Below the pieces are notes generated by a model, which was not told the DNA's origin, did not search any database, and saw only the letters and a list, made by a program, of their open reading frames with translations. A DNA stretch of 64,000 bases from Prorocentrum cordatum (lineage: Eukaryota > Sar > Dinophyceae > Prorocentrales > Prorocentraceae), in assembly GCA_963575745.1 (NCBI GenBank), contig CAUYUJ010006569.1, forward strand, positions 81,001-145,000, written 5' to 3'. A program made the position numbers and the translations under genes. The first letter of the stretch is position 1, and every line of letters starts with the position of its first letter. This document shows, one piece after another, positions 21,530-32,747 of the stretch.

Positions 21530-22400
21530 ACAATATGAAGACTACTCTCCGTTCTCCCCTGATGACGTCCAGAAGATAACCGCCCTCCCTCCGCGTACTC
21601 TTTTTTTCACACACACACACAATTCCCAAGTAACGGGTTTTCGCTTGGGTCGTTGTTCAAAATGTTGTTCCCGCTGAAGCGCTGGCTGCATTTTCGGGTT
21701 TCCGCTCGTTCCGAATCGTGCTCCCGATGCAGCGCTGGCCTCATTTCCGCGCTTCTGCTCGTTTCGAATCGTGCTCCCGCTGCAGCGCTGGCCTTCCTTC
21801 CAAACAGGCCCTTTCATTTGGGAAATGCCCCACCAGAAAAAACCATCGGAAGTGATTACACGTTCGGTGTCGATTCGTTGATTCTTTGGGTTGCAGAAGC
21901 CCCCCCCACTTGGGAGCGTCGTCGTTTTCAGGCAGTATCGAGCGGGAGCCCCGTTTCTGCTTTGAGAAGGCGATGTTGGAAGCAGAGCCAGCGGGTGCTC
22001 TCCATCAGCCCCGCCTTGTGTGGAGCTTTTCGGGGAGCCCTAGGAGCTAGACATAGAGCCACGACTCAAGACTGGCCCAGACCTCTCGAAGACGATCCAC
22101 TTACCCTCCAAAGAACCTGGCGCCATGCCATGACATGCTGTGTGGTGTTGTGTTCTACGCCGTTGTGCGATGCCATGCTTTGCATTGCAATGCTTTGTGA
22201 TGCAATGCTTCACTGCGCAATGCCACGCCATGCTGTGGTATGCTACGCTCTGCCGTGCTCTTCTACGCCATGCCATGCCGTGCTTTACCATGCATCGCGT
22301 ACCCTCTCGCGATCATGTCCCTGCTCGACATCCGACTGTGCGAATAGAGAGGAGATTTACGCCATGATAAGGGATGGGAGGGAGGGGTAGGACGTCAGAT
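21530..22400 (+). repeat. R3 dispersed composite repeat, copy 1
   Basis: Shares, in order, with 41,345-42,260: a TACTCTCC..CTCCCCTGATG start, AACGGGTTTTCGCTTGG, two to three ~54-bp subunits built on GTTCCGAATCGTGCTCC and CTGCAGCGCTGG, then AACCATCGGAAGTGATTACA, GCAGAAGCCCCCCCC, and a degenerate ATGCCATGCTACG stretch (22,120-22,310). It ends with a GGGATGGGAGGGAGGGGTAG box and ACGTCAGATATGACGCGAGC. The two copies are clearly homologous but diverged. No frame is conserved between them. Confidence 0.85.
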
Positions 22401-22429
22401 ATGACGCGAGCGCACCTACGTAGCTTGTC

Positions 22430-22545
22430 CCTCCTCCCCTCCCTCTTCTCTCTCTTCTCCCTCCTCCTCCTCCTCCCTCCTCCCTCCTCCTCCTCCTCCT
22501 CCTCCTCCTCCTGCTCCTCCTTTCCTCCTCCTCCTCCTGGTTGGA
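22430..22545 (+). repeat. (CTC)n pyrimidine tract
   Basis: CTCCCT and CTC triplets directly after the R3 copy. The second R3 copy (ending 42,260) is also followed by pyrimidine-rich sequence. Confidence 0.9.
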
Positions 22546-23610
22546 GTAGGGCCATTCCAGATTATGTGGGATGGCTTTGATATTTGTTTGGGACGTCTGT
22601 TGCGCCTCGGTGTTAACTTATTGTGGAATCCTCACGGTCTCCTGAGGGTTACTTGTTTGACGCACATCTATGTGCGTGTCTTTTAAACATATAATATGAG
22701 TGCAATCATGTAGTGGGAGGCGCATGACAAATCTCGAGCAGGACCGAACTCCACGCGCGCAGGAATTCCGACGCCTATGGGGATTTGCAATTCATTGCGA
22801 CCGTTGTGAGTCAGGATGGTAGCTCGGAGTGCGCGGCGAGCGCCCCAAAGTATAGGTACGGTGTGAGTTCAGGAGGTGCCGGCTTCGTGATTTGAAAGGA
22901 GGCAAGCCGCTACATCCACCCAAGCAGATTGTCATCCGTTTCGGTGACGTGGCCTCGCGCAAGCCATCACCATTCGCGTGGCAAACATTCAGACCAAGTC
23001 GCGGGTGACGCGCCCGCCCCACCCCGGGCGCACCGCAGCATCCTCGTGCCCCTTTCTGGCTTCACACCTCCTGTGAGCCCTTTCCCCCAGCTGCCAGGGC
23101 GAAGAAGGGACAGTGCAAGCTAGCGCCCCCCGCTCATGGGATTGAAGTTTTCACCCCTCAAGCTTTCATCCGCGCGGCAGGGGGTTGAACCCGCATGCGT
23201 TTTTAGCCATCATGCGGGCCGACCGCGCCTCGTGCGGTTGCCCGTCATGGGGCGGAGAGAGTGCCTCATGATGAGCCCTGCGTGTTGGGGCTGTGGCCAC
23301 TCCTGCGCTGTCACGACGGGACCCGGGAGCTCGGGACGCAGGACGGGGCGGTACATAATTCAGCGGCAGGGCGGCGTGCGGACCCGTTTGGGGGTCCTCG
23401 TGCTCCCCAGGGGGAACCGCTGTGCAGTGCACCGTCAACGATTACCATGACGCTTGCGGACCACCGCAGAGGCAACTTCGTTTCCCCGACCCGGGACGCC
23501 GCCCCGTGGGAACCCCAAGTCGTCAGGAACTCCAGCGGACATGGGGTGAGGAGGGCGGCGGCCGGAGAAGAAAAGCAATCAACAGTCGGGGACGCACTGA
23601 CCCGAGCAGT
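22546..23610. other. anonymous region, no gene recognised
   Basis: The part at 22,560-22,960 is less GC-rich than its surroundings and has no long frame. The part at 22,960-23,610 is GC-rich with short frames only. A tRNA-like phrase GGTTGAACCC near 23,180 was considered and dropped because no cloverleaf could be formed around it. Confidence 0.6.
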
Positions 23611-23762
23611 GCAAACCTGGGTCAGTCAGGCACTGCAGGATGCTGCAGGATCCTGCAGGGTCCTGCAGGATCCTGCGCGCTAGCCCAGGTCAATGCACCC
23701 CCTCTCTGCAGGATCCTGTAAGGTCTGGCGCTCTGGCTGACCTACGTTTGCATTGACCCCCT
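23610..23762 (+). repeat. TGCAGGATCC-rich repeat, copy 1
   Basis: Five or so TGCAGGATCC/TGCAGG units (23,635-23,720) sit between an ACCTGGGTCAGTCAGGC-like start and a TGGCGCTCTGGCTGACC end with TTGCATTGACC. The whole block, about 150 bp, has a homologue at 42,965-43,145 in the same orientation. TGCAGGATCCTGCA is self-complementary, so the block can fold. Confidence 0.8.
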
Positions 23763-24161
23763 CTCGAGGCTCCCGAAACAGATGGAGCATCGACCAGTAC
23801 TCTTCACAGAGCATCTCCCTATCGCAGCCGTTCGCTGGTCCCCACTTTGGGCCGAGGTGCCCGTTTCTCACACTGGCCAGGCCCCGCTCCCCCAAGGGGC
23901 TGAGGTGCGAGCGGCCAGCCCGCGGCGTAAGGTCACATCCGAGACCATCCTCTCCCTCTTCCTCGCCCCTCCTCCTCGTTCTCCTCGCGCCGAGGCCGCC
24001 GCGGCCACGGTCCCTCGCGCCAGGAGGCCGCCTGCCCTGCCTGCCATGCCCGCCCGACTGCCCCGAGACAGCCCAGCGCGGCAGTTTGGCGTGGGGGGAC
24101 CGGCGCCGCCAGTCCAGGCTGGCGCTGCGCTATGGGCTGGACTGCTCCGTCTGAGGGATCT

Positions 24162-24350
24162 GGGGGGGGCCGGACATTTAATCCAAAAAATACTTTCCGA
24201 TATGGTCGGTTTCTGATCGCGGAAACGCGGCTTCAAAGGCAGATCTTGAGTGTGCGTATTCTGCGGATGTCTCGCGATACGCGTTGGCAATGACGTTGCG
24301 CGCGCGAAAACACAACGGCATCCGCGCGTGCGGATATCAGCTTCAACAGC
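24162..24350. other. anonymous AT-richer segment with GGACATTTAAT edge
   Basis: Begins with GGGGGGGCCGGACATTTAAT (24,163-24,182), which pairs with the inverted ATTAAATGTCCTGGCCCCCC at 34,228-34,247. The remainder to 24,350 is not recognised. Confidence 0.4.
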
Positions 24351-24354
24351 CATA

Positions 24355-25184
24355 GCAGGAGGATGAGACGACACGACGATACGACGACGAAGAGACGACA
24401 CGACAGCCATAACAGCCAACAAAGACGACACGACGACGGCGACGAGACGACGACGAGACGATGCCGAGAGACGAGGACGACGACGAGACGACACGACGAC
24501 GACGATGACGAGACGACGACGACGAGACGACGAGGACGACGAGACAACGATGACGACCTGACGACGGCGCCATGACAAGACGACGGCGACGACTACGACT
24601 ACATGACGTCGACGACACGACGACGATGACACAACGACGGGAGGGGAACAACGACCCCGGGACGATGACGACGACGACGACTTTGACCAAACGACGAGGA
24701 CGAGACGACGACAACGAGATGACGACGAGACGAGACGACGACGACGAGAGGAAGAAGATGACGAATACGACGAGACGACGACGATGACAAAGAGAGGCCG
24801 ACAACGACGGCAACGAAAACGACACGACGACACGACGACGAGACGACGACAAGATGACAACACGAGGACGAAGGCGACGACACGACGAGACGACGACGAC
24901 GATGACAAGACGTTGACGACGACACGGCAACGATTAGAACACAGACGACGACGAGACGACTGCGACGCGAAAGCGACGACGCGACGAGACGACGAGAAAG
25001 ACGATGAGACGACGACGATGCGAAGGCGATGACGACGACGACGACGAGCCGGCGACGCAGACGACGACGACACAACGACGACGACGACGAAAACGCTGAC
25101 GACAACGAGGCGACGAATACGAGAAAACGACGACGATACGACGACGATGACACAACAACGACGAGATGACAGCGAGGACGACGA

Positions 25185-25218
<34 letters not shown>

Positions 25219-26228
25219 CGACGACGTCGACGACACGGCAAAGACGACGAGACGGCGCGACGATTCGACGACGACGACGACGACAACGACAACAAGATTG
25301 CCTAGATTACCTGGACTCCCCAAACGCTCTGGACTCTCTGGAATACCTGTACTCGCCGGACTCCCTGGACTGCAAGCAGGCACGCAAGCAAACAAGAAAT
25401 CAAGCGCGCAAGGCATATAACTAGCCATGGGAAGCCATAGAACCAGCAATGTGACTCCATAGAACTAGCCCTAAGAAGCCATGGAACTAGGCATAGAACT
25501 TGCCATATAAAACCATTGAACTCACCATAGGACGCCATAGAACTATGCACAGAACTAGCCGGGAAGCCATCGAACTAACCATAGGAAGCCATAGAACTAG
25601 ACACAGGAAGCCATGGGACTAGCCATCGGAAGCCATGGAACTAGCCATGGAACTAGCCTCATAAAGCAATGGAACCAGCCATATATTTAGCCATAGCAAA
25701 CCATAGAACTAGCCACTGGAGTCCATTGAACTTGCCATAGGGAGACATGGAACTAACCACAGGAAGCCATGGAACTAGACAAAAGCCATGGAACCAGCCA
25801 TGGAACTCGCAAGATCGTGCAATGTCAAAACTACTCCCGCGCCCAGCCTTCATGACCAATTCTCTAGGGATTGAGCTGGGACTCCTATAGGCAACCATAC
25901 TTGGAGAACTAGCCATAGCAAGCCAAGGAACTAGTTGCGGGTCTAGCCATGGAAGCCATAGGAATCTGGGAACTAGCCGTAGCAAGCCACGGAACCAACC
26001 ACAGCAAACCATGGAACTAGCCATAGGAAGCCATGGAACAAGCCATAGCAAGCCAGGGGAGTAGCCAAAGCAAGACAAGGAACTAGCCATAGGATGCCAT
26101 GGAACTAGCCAGAGGCCAAGGAACTACCGAGATCGCGCTAGGTCAAATTTGAGCCCGCGCCTCGGAACCTTGGACAATTCCTCTTGGAATTGAGCTAGGA
26201 TTCGCATAGGCAAGCCTGTTTGGATACA
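24355..26228 (+). repeat. composite satellite, left copy
   Basis: Three layers in order: degenerate GACGAC/GACGAGACG triplet DNA (24,360-25,290), a linker with CCTGGACTCCC phrases and GGCACGCAAGCAA (25,295-25,400), then a ~22-24 bp array of AAGCCATGGAACTAGCCATAG (25,425-26,125). Two copies of a ~95-bp block K are embedded in the last layer (25,811-25,915 and 26,129-26,224). The same layers occur in the same order and orientation at 32,095-34,045. Frames through the triplet part (Arg/Asp/Thr or Ser/Val/Arg) are not genes. Confidence 0.9.
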
Positions 26229-26374
26229 ATGTTGCAGCACATATTCTGCCATACGCACCGAACGCACCAGAAAACTACAAAGGCAGGTGCAACCTCCATC
26301 CTCCCCCTCCTCCTGCTCCCCCACCTCATCCTACTTCCTCTCGCTCATCATCCTTCCTCTCTCCTCTTTCTCCC

Positions 26375-26436
26375 TTCTCCTCCCCCTCCTCCTCCTCCTC
26401 CTCCTCCTCCTCCTCTCCCTCCTCCTCCTCCTGGGC
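26375..26436 (+). repeat. (CTC)n tract at the 5' edge of the RT-RNase H element
   Basis: CTC triplets run straight into GGGCGAAGGCGG, where protein-like sequence of the element begins. The open frame extends back through the tract as poly-Leu, which I do not regard as part of the protein. Confidence 0.9.
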
Positions 26437-29020
26437 GAAGGCGGCAAAGCGCATTACGGTATTGTCTTGGATCTACTTCTGGCTGCCAAGCCAGCTGAGG
26501 GACGAACTCTTAGCTTACCAAAAGCTTTTGGCCCTCCGCCGCAGCCCAAGAAGCAGGCGGATCCCAACAGCAAGCGCTCGAGGAAGCTGGTGGTGGTGGC
26601 TACTCCAACGTCAGCGAGACCGAAGATCGCCAAGCTTGGGGAGAGACGGCGGCTTGGTATCAAATCTCCTCCTCCATTCAATTTCTTGGGTCCTATGGAT
26701 CTTGGGGAGGATACAGAGAGCGATGAGGGCGAGCCTGACGACGACGAGCCTCTACCTGTCGAACCAGAGGACCAAGATGAAGGCCTGGTCCCTCCTGGGG
26801 GTGGAGCTGGCTTAGGCGATAAGTGGTCAGTTGATCAGCGTGCCGATCTTTGGTCGCCCATCAGCATACCCCAGGATCATCGCTGGTCGGAACCGCCGTC
26901 GTACGTCACGGACTCCCACGCTTGGCTGCTTACCTCTGATAGTGCTGGCAAGCTGGGCATTGCCTTCGGTGAGTGGGTTGGCAAGGTTGAAGAGTTCTTC
27001 AGCCACCTGCTCGACGGTGAGGGTCTGGACAAAGACAGCAAGGCTCATCGAGGCCGAGGTCTGGCTCGACTTACCAGGACCCATAAAGTGGTGCCGTCCC
27101 CTCCCTTTACACGCACACGGGATCCTGGAGTGGACTGGTGGGCCAAGATTGCTTTCTTGATGGAGGAGTTGGACAGGGCCAGTTCCAAGCGAGAATCGCC
27201 TCGGTTTGGGAAGTTAATTACCAGGCTCAGGGAGGCCACGGCTTGGGTTCCTTCTTCGACCCTGGCTTCCCTCCCGCACAAGGAGAAAACGGCTTGGTGC
27301 AGGAAGCTGCGGCAGCTCAACATCGCCACGAACGACACCATCAGGCGCTACAAAGACGAGAGCAGCAAGATTGCTGCCAGCTTGCAGCGGATGGAATGTT
27401 ATTCCCAGTATCTGGCCTTCCCCCAATGGGCGGAGGAGCAGCACGTGGCAGCACCTGGGAAGCTGTTTCGACTTATCAAGGACAAGGCCACCTCGAAGGA
27501 TGAGTTCGAGGAAGGCCAGGTAATATCGTCGGACCCCCTCACGGCGATGGACATTCGGGCTAAGGTGTGGAAGAAGAAGTGGAGCGACCAGCAGCTCGAC
27601 ATCGGCCAGGTCACCATACTCTTGGGACGTGCTAGGGCTCGCGCTCGTGAAGATGCTTTCCCTCTCTTCGACTTGGAGACGCTGGAAGACGGCATCCGAA
27701 GGATGAAGGGCACTTCGGCGAAGGGCATTGAGCAGTTGGGGAAGAGGGACCTCATCTGGCTGCCCGAGCAAGGTAAGCAGGAGCTGGTCCAACTTTTTCA
27801 ACTTATCGAACAGTCAGTGGCATGGCCTTGGCAACTTACGGTGGTTCTGGTCACTCTTCTACGCAAGCCGAGCGGTGACGACAGGGCCATTGGTATATTA
27901 TCGACCTTGGCGAGGCTCTGGTCGAGTTGTCGAGGCGAGTACCGTGCCAGCTGGACAAAGGCAAAGGCTGGACATTGGGATGCAGCAGTGGCAGGTTCCT
28001 CAGCCTTGCGCGAGGCCTTAGCTCGCAGTTACCTGGACGAGACGGTCGCGCTCACCACGATTAAAGATTGGGTGCAGGCCAGCGTGCTGTGGGACATTGA
28101 GGGGTTTTACGACGCTCTCAAGTGGCAGCTCTTACTGGAGACTGGTATGGAGCACGATTTTCCACCGTGCATCTTGGCATTGGAGATGATTTTACACATG
28201 GGAGTGCGTTTCCTCCGTGACAGTGGTTATTATTCTGATGCCATCATACCCGAGCAGAGCATGATAGCTGGACTCGGCGGCGCAGTGGATTTCTCTCGCT
28301 GTTCTTTGTACAACATCTTGGACAGAGTGGCGCAGGGGTCTCCTGGTGTTACGGTCAGGTCTTGGGTGGATGACGTTTCTCAAAGAGTGGAAGGCAGATA
28401 CAAAAGAGTTCTCGGATTAGCCTTGCAAGCTGGTTTGGCTTTTGCAAAAGGTTGCTCTGAGGCAGGTTTGGTGATATCGGCAAAGTCGACGATTGTCACC
28501 AACAATGCTGGGCTAGGCAAGGAGTTGAAACGAGGATTCGCCAAGGAGGGCTTCGAGGTCAAGATCGAGAGTGTCGCCGCCGACTTGGGCATCGATCGAG
28601 GTACGGTTGGTTTTCGGCGTCCGAAGCAGGCTCAGCGGCGAAGAGGTGCTCAGCAGCGTTTCACTCGAGTCAAGCGGTTTGCTCAAGGTGCTGTTCGCAA
28701 GAAGATCGGCGCAAAGTTGGCCATGATGGGTGTTCTTCCGATGGCTGACTACTCGGACAAAGTCTTTGGAGCGGCTCCGTCGGTCATCAACGGCTGGAGG
28801 AAAGCTCTGGGACAGACCCTGGCAAAGAAATGGCCAGGTCGTTGCCTTACCACTCTTTTACAACTTCGTGTCGGCCGCAAGGACCCTCAGTACCAGATCG
28901 TGCACAGGCTGGTGGAATCTTGGATGTCCATTTTCTTCAAACCAGGCTTCGACCTAGAGTTGGCACGTCGTACCTGGAGATCTGAAGGACAGATGGAGAG
29001 GCATCACTGGAGTGGTATCT
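26436..29020 (+). CDS. reverse transcriptase part of RT-RNase H protein
   Basis: Codons run in the frame open from 26,287. Residue numbers below count from 26,287. Residues ~60-480 include an acidic region (GEDTESDEGEPDDDE) and helical sequence of no known domain. LLRKPSGDDRAIGILSTLAR (~523) fits the RT region before motif A. WDIEGFYDAL (~602) is motif A with its Asp. SMIAGLGGAVDFSRCSLYN (~660) sits at motif B. SWVDDVSQR (~692) is motif C with both catalytic Asp residues. SAKSTIVTNN (~736) is motif D-like. All catalytic residues I can place are present. The frame drifts into non-homologous sequence after about 29,020. Confidence 0.85.
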
Positions 29021-30676
29021 GCAACTATAGCCACGCTCTTAGACATCGGTTGGGATCCTGCGGGGCCTTGGGCATGGATTTCCGATCTTGGAGAAAGGTT
29101 TATGGCCCCAGACCACATCATCGGTCAAGGCCCCCAAGATATGAGTGCCCTCAAAGATGCCATCTCTGATACGATCGACCGTATGCTTTGGGATAAGGCT
29201 TCGCGGCATTGGAATGGCAAAGGTCTAGAAGAGGGAGCTGACGTTTGTGAAGCTCGACGTCACCTCACATCTTTGAAGAAGAAGGGCGAGCACGAGATGG
29301 CAGGCGCTATCGAGACTGTCATGACGGGAGCTTCGTGGACACGCAGCAGGATCTCGACCCTGAGCAGCAGCAATTTGGACACCACCGATTGTCAGCGTTG
29401 CAAGTGTGGATTGGAAGAGACCGATTTGCATCGTAGTTGGTCGTGTTCTTGCAATGAGGTGTTCTCGTCGGTCTCTACAAACTTGCGTAACAGGGCCCAC
29501 CAGGACTACGAAAACCTTCCCTGCTTGTGGTTGAGGGGCTTATTGCCTGCTCCTTGGACCAAGGTGGACGAGCCGACAGACAACCCGTATGATGAGGTCA
29601 TCGGCCATAAGGATGATCTCAAGGAGCTCGATCATCTCTTGGTTGGTGGTGATGCTTCAGGAGGGCTTCACTCAGCAGACGCTAGGTTGCGGCGTATTGG
29701 CTGGTCATATCAAGTCATCAAGGTGACCTCCGACACCGACCTAGACGTCCAGCTTTTGTTCTCACGAGGCGGTGGCATCCCCAAGAAGCAGACCATCAAC
29801 CGTGGTGAGACGACGGCGTTGCTCAGGGCCGCAGAAGATCTGCTCAACTTAGGGGTCCCTATCACCTTCGTCACGGACTCGGGGTACGTGGTCAATGGGC
29901 TCCGCAAACTTTCGCAAGGGCGGCTTCCGACTACGAACCTGGACCTTTGGCTGCAGGTCAAGGACGTGGTGGCGCAGTACCCATCTATGCTCAGCGTCGT
30001 CAAGATCGAGAGCCACATGTCTGTCGAGGTGGCCATCCAAGCTGGGACGCAGATCGAACACTACCTAGCTAACGCCTTAGCGGATGAAGCGGCTGGTTAC
30101 TGGGCAAATGTGGTGGCTGTTCACAGTTCAGTGGCAGCGTCTCTGGAGCATGCGGAAGCAATCGGTCGTGCTGTCCGCAAACACCTGGCCAAGGCTTTCC
30201 TGGCAGCGGCGGAGGCGGAGCCCGAACGTATCCGTCCGACGAGGTCCATGGCGAAAAAGTTCAGTCGTCGTGTCAAGTTGTCCGAGCACCAGGTTTTCAC
30301 TGGCATGGGCACATCCTTTCATTGTTCGGCTTGTGGTTGCAGCGCGAGTGGTCGCAAGCTGGAAAGGTTCTTGGAGACGCCCTGTTTGGGGGGTGTTCTC
30401 AAGGGCCACATTCAGAGAGTGGGCGATGTTGGTGTTCACGTACAGGGAGTTCCGATTCATGAGTCCCACCTCTTGGGTTATTTCAAGGACCTGCAGATCC
30501 ATGCCTGTTTGCGCTGCGGTTGTGTCGGCAAGCATTTCCTGCGCAGGTTGGCGAATGTGTGTTTTGGTCAGCTGGGCCACTACGGACATCAGAACTTGGG
30601 CAAGCTGGTCCGAGGCATTCTACCGAAGGGGCGTGTGGCATTTTGCAGCAAGCAGCCCGAGCATATCGGCACCTAA
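29012..30676 (+). CDS. RNase H and Cys-rich C-terminal part of RT-RNase H protein
   Basis: Reached from the RT frame by a +1 shift near 29,015-29,025. GGDASGGLHSADARLRRIGW (~29,640-29,700), GETTALLRAAEDLL, VTDSGYVVNG (~29,870) and VKIESHMS..ALADEAAG (~30,000-30,090) supply the D-E-D-H/D residues of RNase H. The C-terminus has two Cys clusters, FHCSACGCSASGRK..PC (~30,320-30,385) and CLRCGCVGKHF..VC (~30,508-30,560), probably zinc-binding. The stop TAA is at 30,674-30,676. The first codon of the open frame is GTG, so it is not an independent start. Confidence 0.85.
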   Translation: MVSATIATLLDIGWDPAGPWAWISDLGERFMAPDHIIGQGPQDMSALKDAISDTIDRMLWDKASRHWNGKGLEEGADVCEARRHLTSLKKKGEHEMAGAIETVMTGASWTRSRISTLSSSNLDTTDCQRCKCGLEETDLHRSWSCSCNEVFSSVSTNLRNRAHQDYENLPCLWLRGLLPAPWTKVDEPTDNPYDEVIGHKDDLKELDHLLVGGDASGGLHSADARLRRIGWSYQVIKVTSDTDLDVQLLFSRGGGIPKKQTINRGETTALLRAAEDLLNLGVPITFVTDSGYVVNGLRKLSQGRLPTTNLDLWLQVKDVVAQYPSMLSVVKIESHMSVEVAIQAGTQIEHYLANALADEAAGYWANVVAVHSSVAASLEHAEAIGRAVRKHLAKAFLAAAEAEPERIRPTRSMAKKFSRRVKLSEHQVFTGMGTSFHCSACGCSASGRKLERFLETPCLGGVLKGHIQRVGDVGVHVQGVPIHESHLLGYFKDLQIHACLRCGCVGKHFLRRLANVCFGQLGHYGHQNLGKLVRGILPKGRVAFCSKQPEHIGT

Positions 30677-30799
30677 TTTCGTCGTGCTGACTTTTCATCT
30701 CTTTTTGAGGCCTCTGGTCTTGGGCGTCTATGTGTATCATGGTATAAGTCCTACAGCAGCCTCTTCATGGCGTTGTGGTCGCCTTTGGCTTCGCTCGAC

Positions 30800-31065
30800 G
30801 TTTTCGAGGCGCTGGTATTCCTGGGGGTGGCTCCTCTCGAGACCCCAGGTGAGTGTGCCTGCGGGCGCCTTTTTTTTCGAGATCCGCTTCGACATGCTCG
30901 TCAGCATCGTCGAGGCGCTTCTATTCCTGGGGGTGGCCCCTCCTGGGACCCCAGTGCGCCTTCGGGCGCCTTCTCTTTCGAGGACTGCTTCGGCATGCTC
31001 GTCCGCATCGTCGAGGCGTTATTCCTGGGGGCGGCCCCTCTTGGGACCCCAGGTGGCTGCCGCAT
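30800..31065 (+). repeat. three-copy ~103-bp repeat in the 3' flank of the RT-RNase H element
   Basis: TCGAGGCG followed by TATTCCTGGGGG and GGGACCCCAG (or GAGACCCCAG) starts at 30,804, 30,910 and 31,011. It may be the element's 3' UTR tail. Pyrimidine-rich DNA follows to 31,370. Confidence 0.7.
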
Positions 31066-31387
31066 GAGTGCGGCCGGCCGTCCTCCCCTCCTTCTCCTTC
31101 CCCTTGTCTTGCTCCTCCTCAGGGCTTCTGTGCTGCGGCGGAGGGAGGCTGCGGGCCGCGGAGTACTAAATCCCGCCTCCTCCTCCTGTTCATTCCCCCT
31201 TTCCTGTCTCGCTCTCACTCCTCATCCTCCCCCTCCTCCCCTATCCCCTCATCACATCACTCTCCCCGTCTCCCTCCTGCCTCCGCGCTCCTCGTCTCTC
31301 GCCCTACTCCACCCTCTTCCTCCCGCCTCTCCCTCCCGCCCTCCTCCTCCACCCAGGGGGCCAAGGGCGCCCCCCCGGCGCCTTCGG

Positions 31388-31602
31388 CGTCGGAATTAAT
31401 GTCCTGGCTCAGGAGAATAAATGTCCCGGGGAAATCCCGGCAAAATCCCGGGCAAAATCCCGGGCTGGACATTTAATCACGTGAAGCTGGATTTTAATTA
31501 AACCATGCTATTTACAAGGGATAATAAATGTCCAGCTTCACTGGAATTTTTGTCCCGTCAAGAAATCCCGGGCAAAATCCCGGGCTGTACATTTAATGCA
31601 CG
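31388..31602. repeat. AAATCCCGGGC direct repeats and TTTAATGTCC inverted repeat
   Basis: AAATCCCGGGCAAAATCCCG occurs at about 31,446 and 31,563, each leading to GGGCTG(G/T)ACATTTAAT. Between them GTGAAGCTGGATTT (31,482-31,495) pairs with AAATGTCCAGCTTCAC (31,526-31,541), making a ~14-bp stem. AATTAATGTCCTGG at 31,393 recurs at 34,194. Confidence 0.7.
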
Positions 31603-31699
31603 CTCCCCCTGGGCGCCGCGAGTGCCCCCCGGCGCCGCGGCGCAGCGCCGAGGGCCCAGCCACGCCAAGGGCGACCCTCGCAGGAACCAGCTGGCGCTC

Positions 31700-32035
31700 G
31701 GAGGAGGACGACGACTACAACCCTCGTTCCCCCCCCTTCTCCTCCTCCACCCTCCTCCCACCTACTCCTGCTCCTATTCCTCCTGCCTCCTCCTCCGCCT
31801 ACTCCTGCCTCCTCCTCCGCATCCGCATCCTTTTGCTCCTGCCCCTCCCCTCCTCCGCCTCCCCCATTGCCCCCCCCGTCCTCGTTCTGATGCTCCTCCT
31901 CCTCCTCCCCAACCTCCTCCTGATCCTTCTGCTCCGTCTGACGCTCCTTTTTTCGATCCGCCTGCTCTCTCTCTCTCTCTCTCTCCTCATTCTGCCCCCC
32001 CTCCTTGTCCCCCCCCTCCTCCAGCAGTGATATCC
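31700..32035 (+). repeat. CTC-rich pyrimidine region
   Basis: Interrupted CTC/CCT triplets, with (CT)n at 31,966-31,985. No coding region is supported. Confidence 0.85.
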
Positions 32036-32094
32036 ACCGGCGCTGACTGCAAACATATAATAGGAGCCACTAGCACCTTTACTGGAACCACTAC

Positions 32095-32716
32095 TTCGTC
32101 TACGACGACGGGCCGACGACGAGGAGACGTCGACGCCACGACGACGACGAGACGACAACAACATGGACGACGACGGGACGACAAAGACGGCGACGACGAA
32201 ATAAAGATGACGACCACGACGAAGACGACACGAAGACGACGACGAGACGACGACGAGACGACGACGGCACGACGACGAAACGACGACGACTACGAACGAC
32301 GACAAGAGGAGGACGACGACGACACGGCGACGAAACGACGACGACGACAAGACGTTGACGACGACAAACCGACAATGATTAAACACAGACAACGGCGACA
32401 CGACGAAGACGTTGACGCGACGACGGCAACGAGACAACGACGGCGAGACGACGACGAGACGACGACCACGCGGCGGCGCCAACGACTAGACGACGACAAC
32501 GACGACGAGGACGACGACGACGTAACGACGACGACGAGGGGAACGACGAGACGACGACGAGGCGAAGACGACGAGACAACGACGACGACGAGAAAAATAC
32601 GGCAACAAAGCATGACAAAACGACGACGACGAGGCGACAAAAAAAAAAAGATGGAGAAAAACAGAAAGAAGAAAAAAAAAAAACAAAAAAAAAAAAAAAA
32701 GAAAAAAAAAAAAAAG

Positions 32717-32747
<31 letters not shown>

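Larger units (their letters stand above)
26436..30676 (+). mobile_element. RT-RNase H retroelement
   Basis: A ~4.2-kb coding unit in two frames that overlap near 29,012-29,169. It encodes an RT, an RNase H and a Cys-rich tail. No endonuclease region precedes the RT, and the 5' side ends in a CTC tract, so the copy is probably 5'-truncated. It is the least decayed element in the window: one frame change in ~1,400 codons. Confidence 0.85.

Noticed and set aside
21690-21790. GTTCCGAATCGTGC as a tRNA B-box
   Set aside because: Part of the ~54-bp subunits of R3, with no matching A-box or cloverleaf.
23165-23235. tRNA-like GGTTGAACCC phrase
   Set aside because: No acceptor, D-arm or anticodon stem could be paired around it.
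23868-25295. Ser/Val/Arg-rich 475-codon frame
   Set aside because: Product of the GACGAC triplet satellite; the same satellite at 32,290-33,135 gives equivalent frames.
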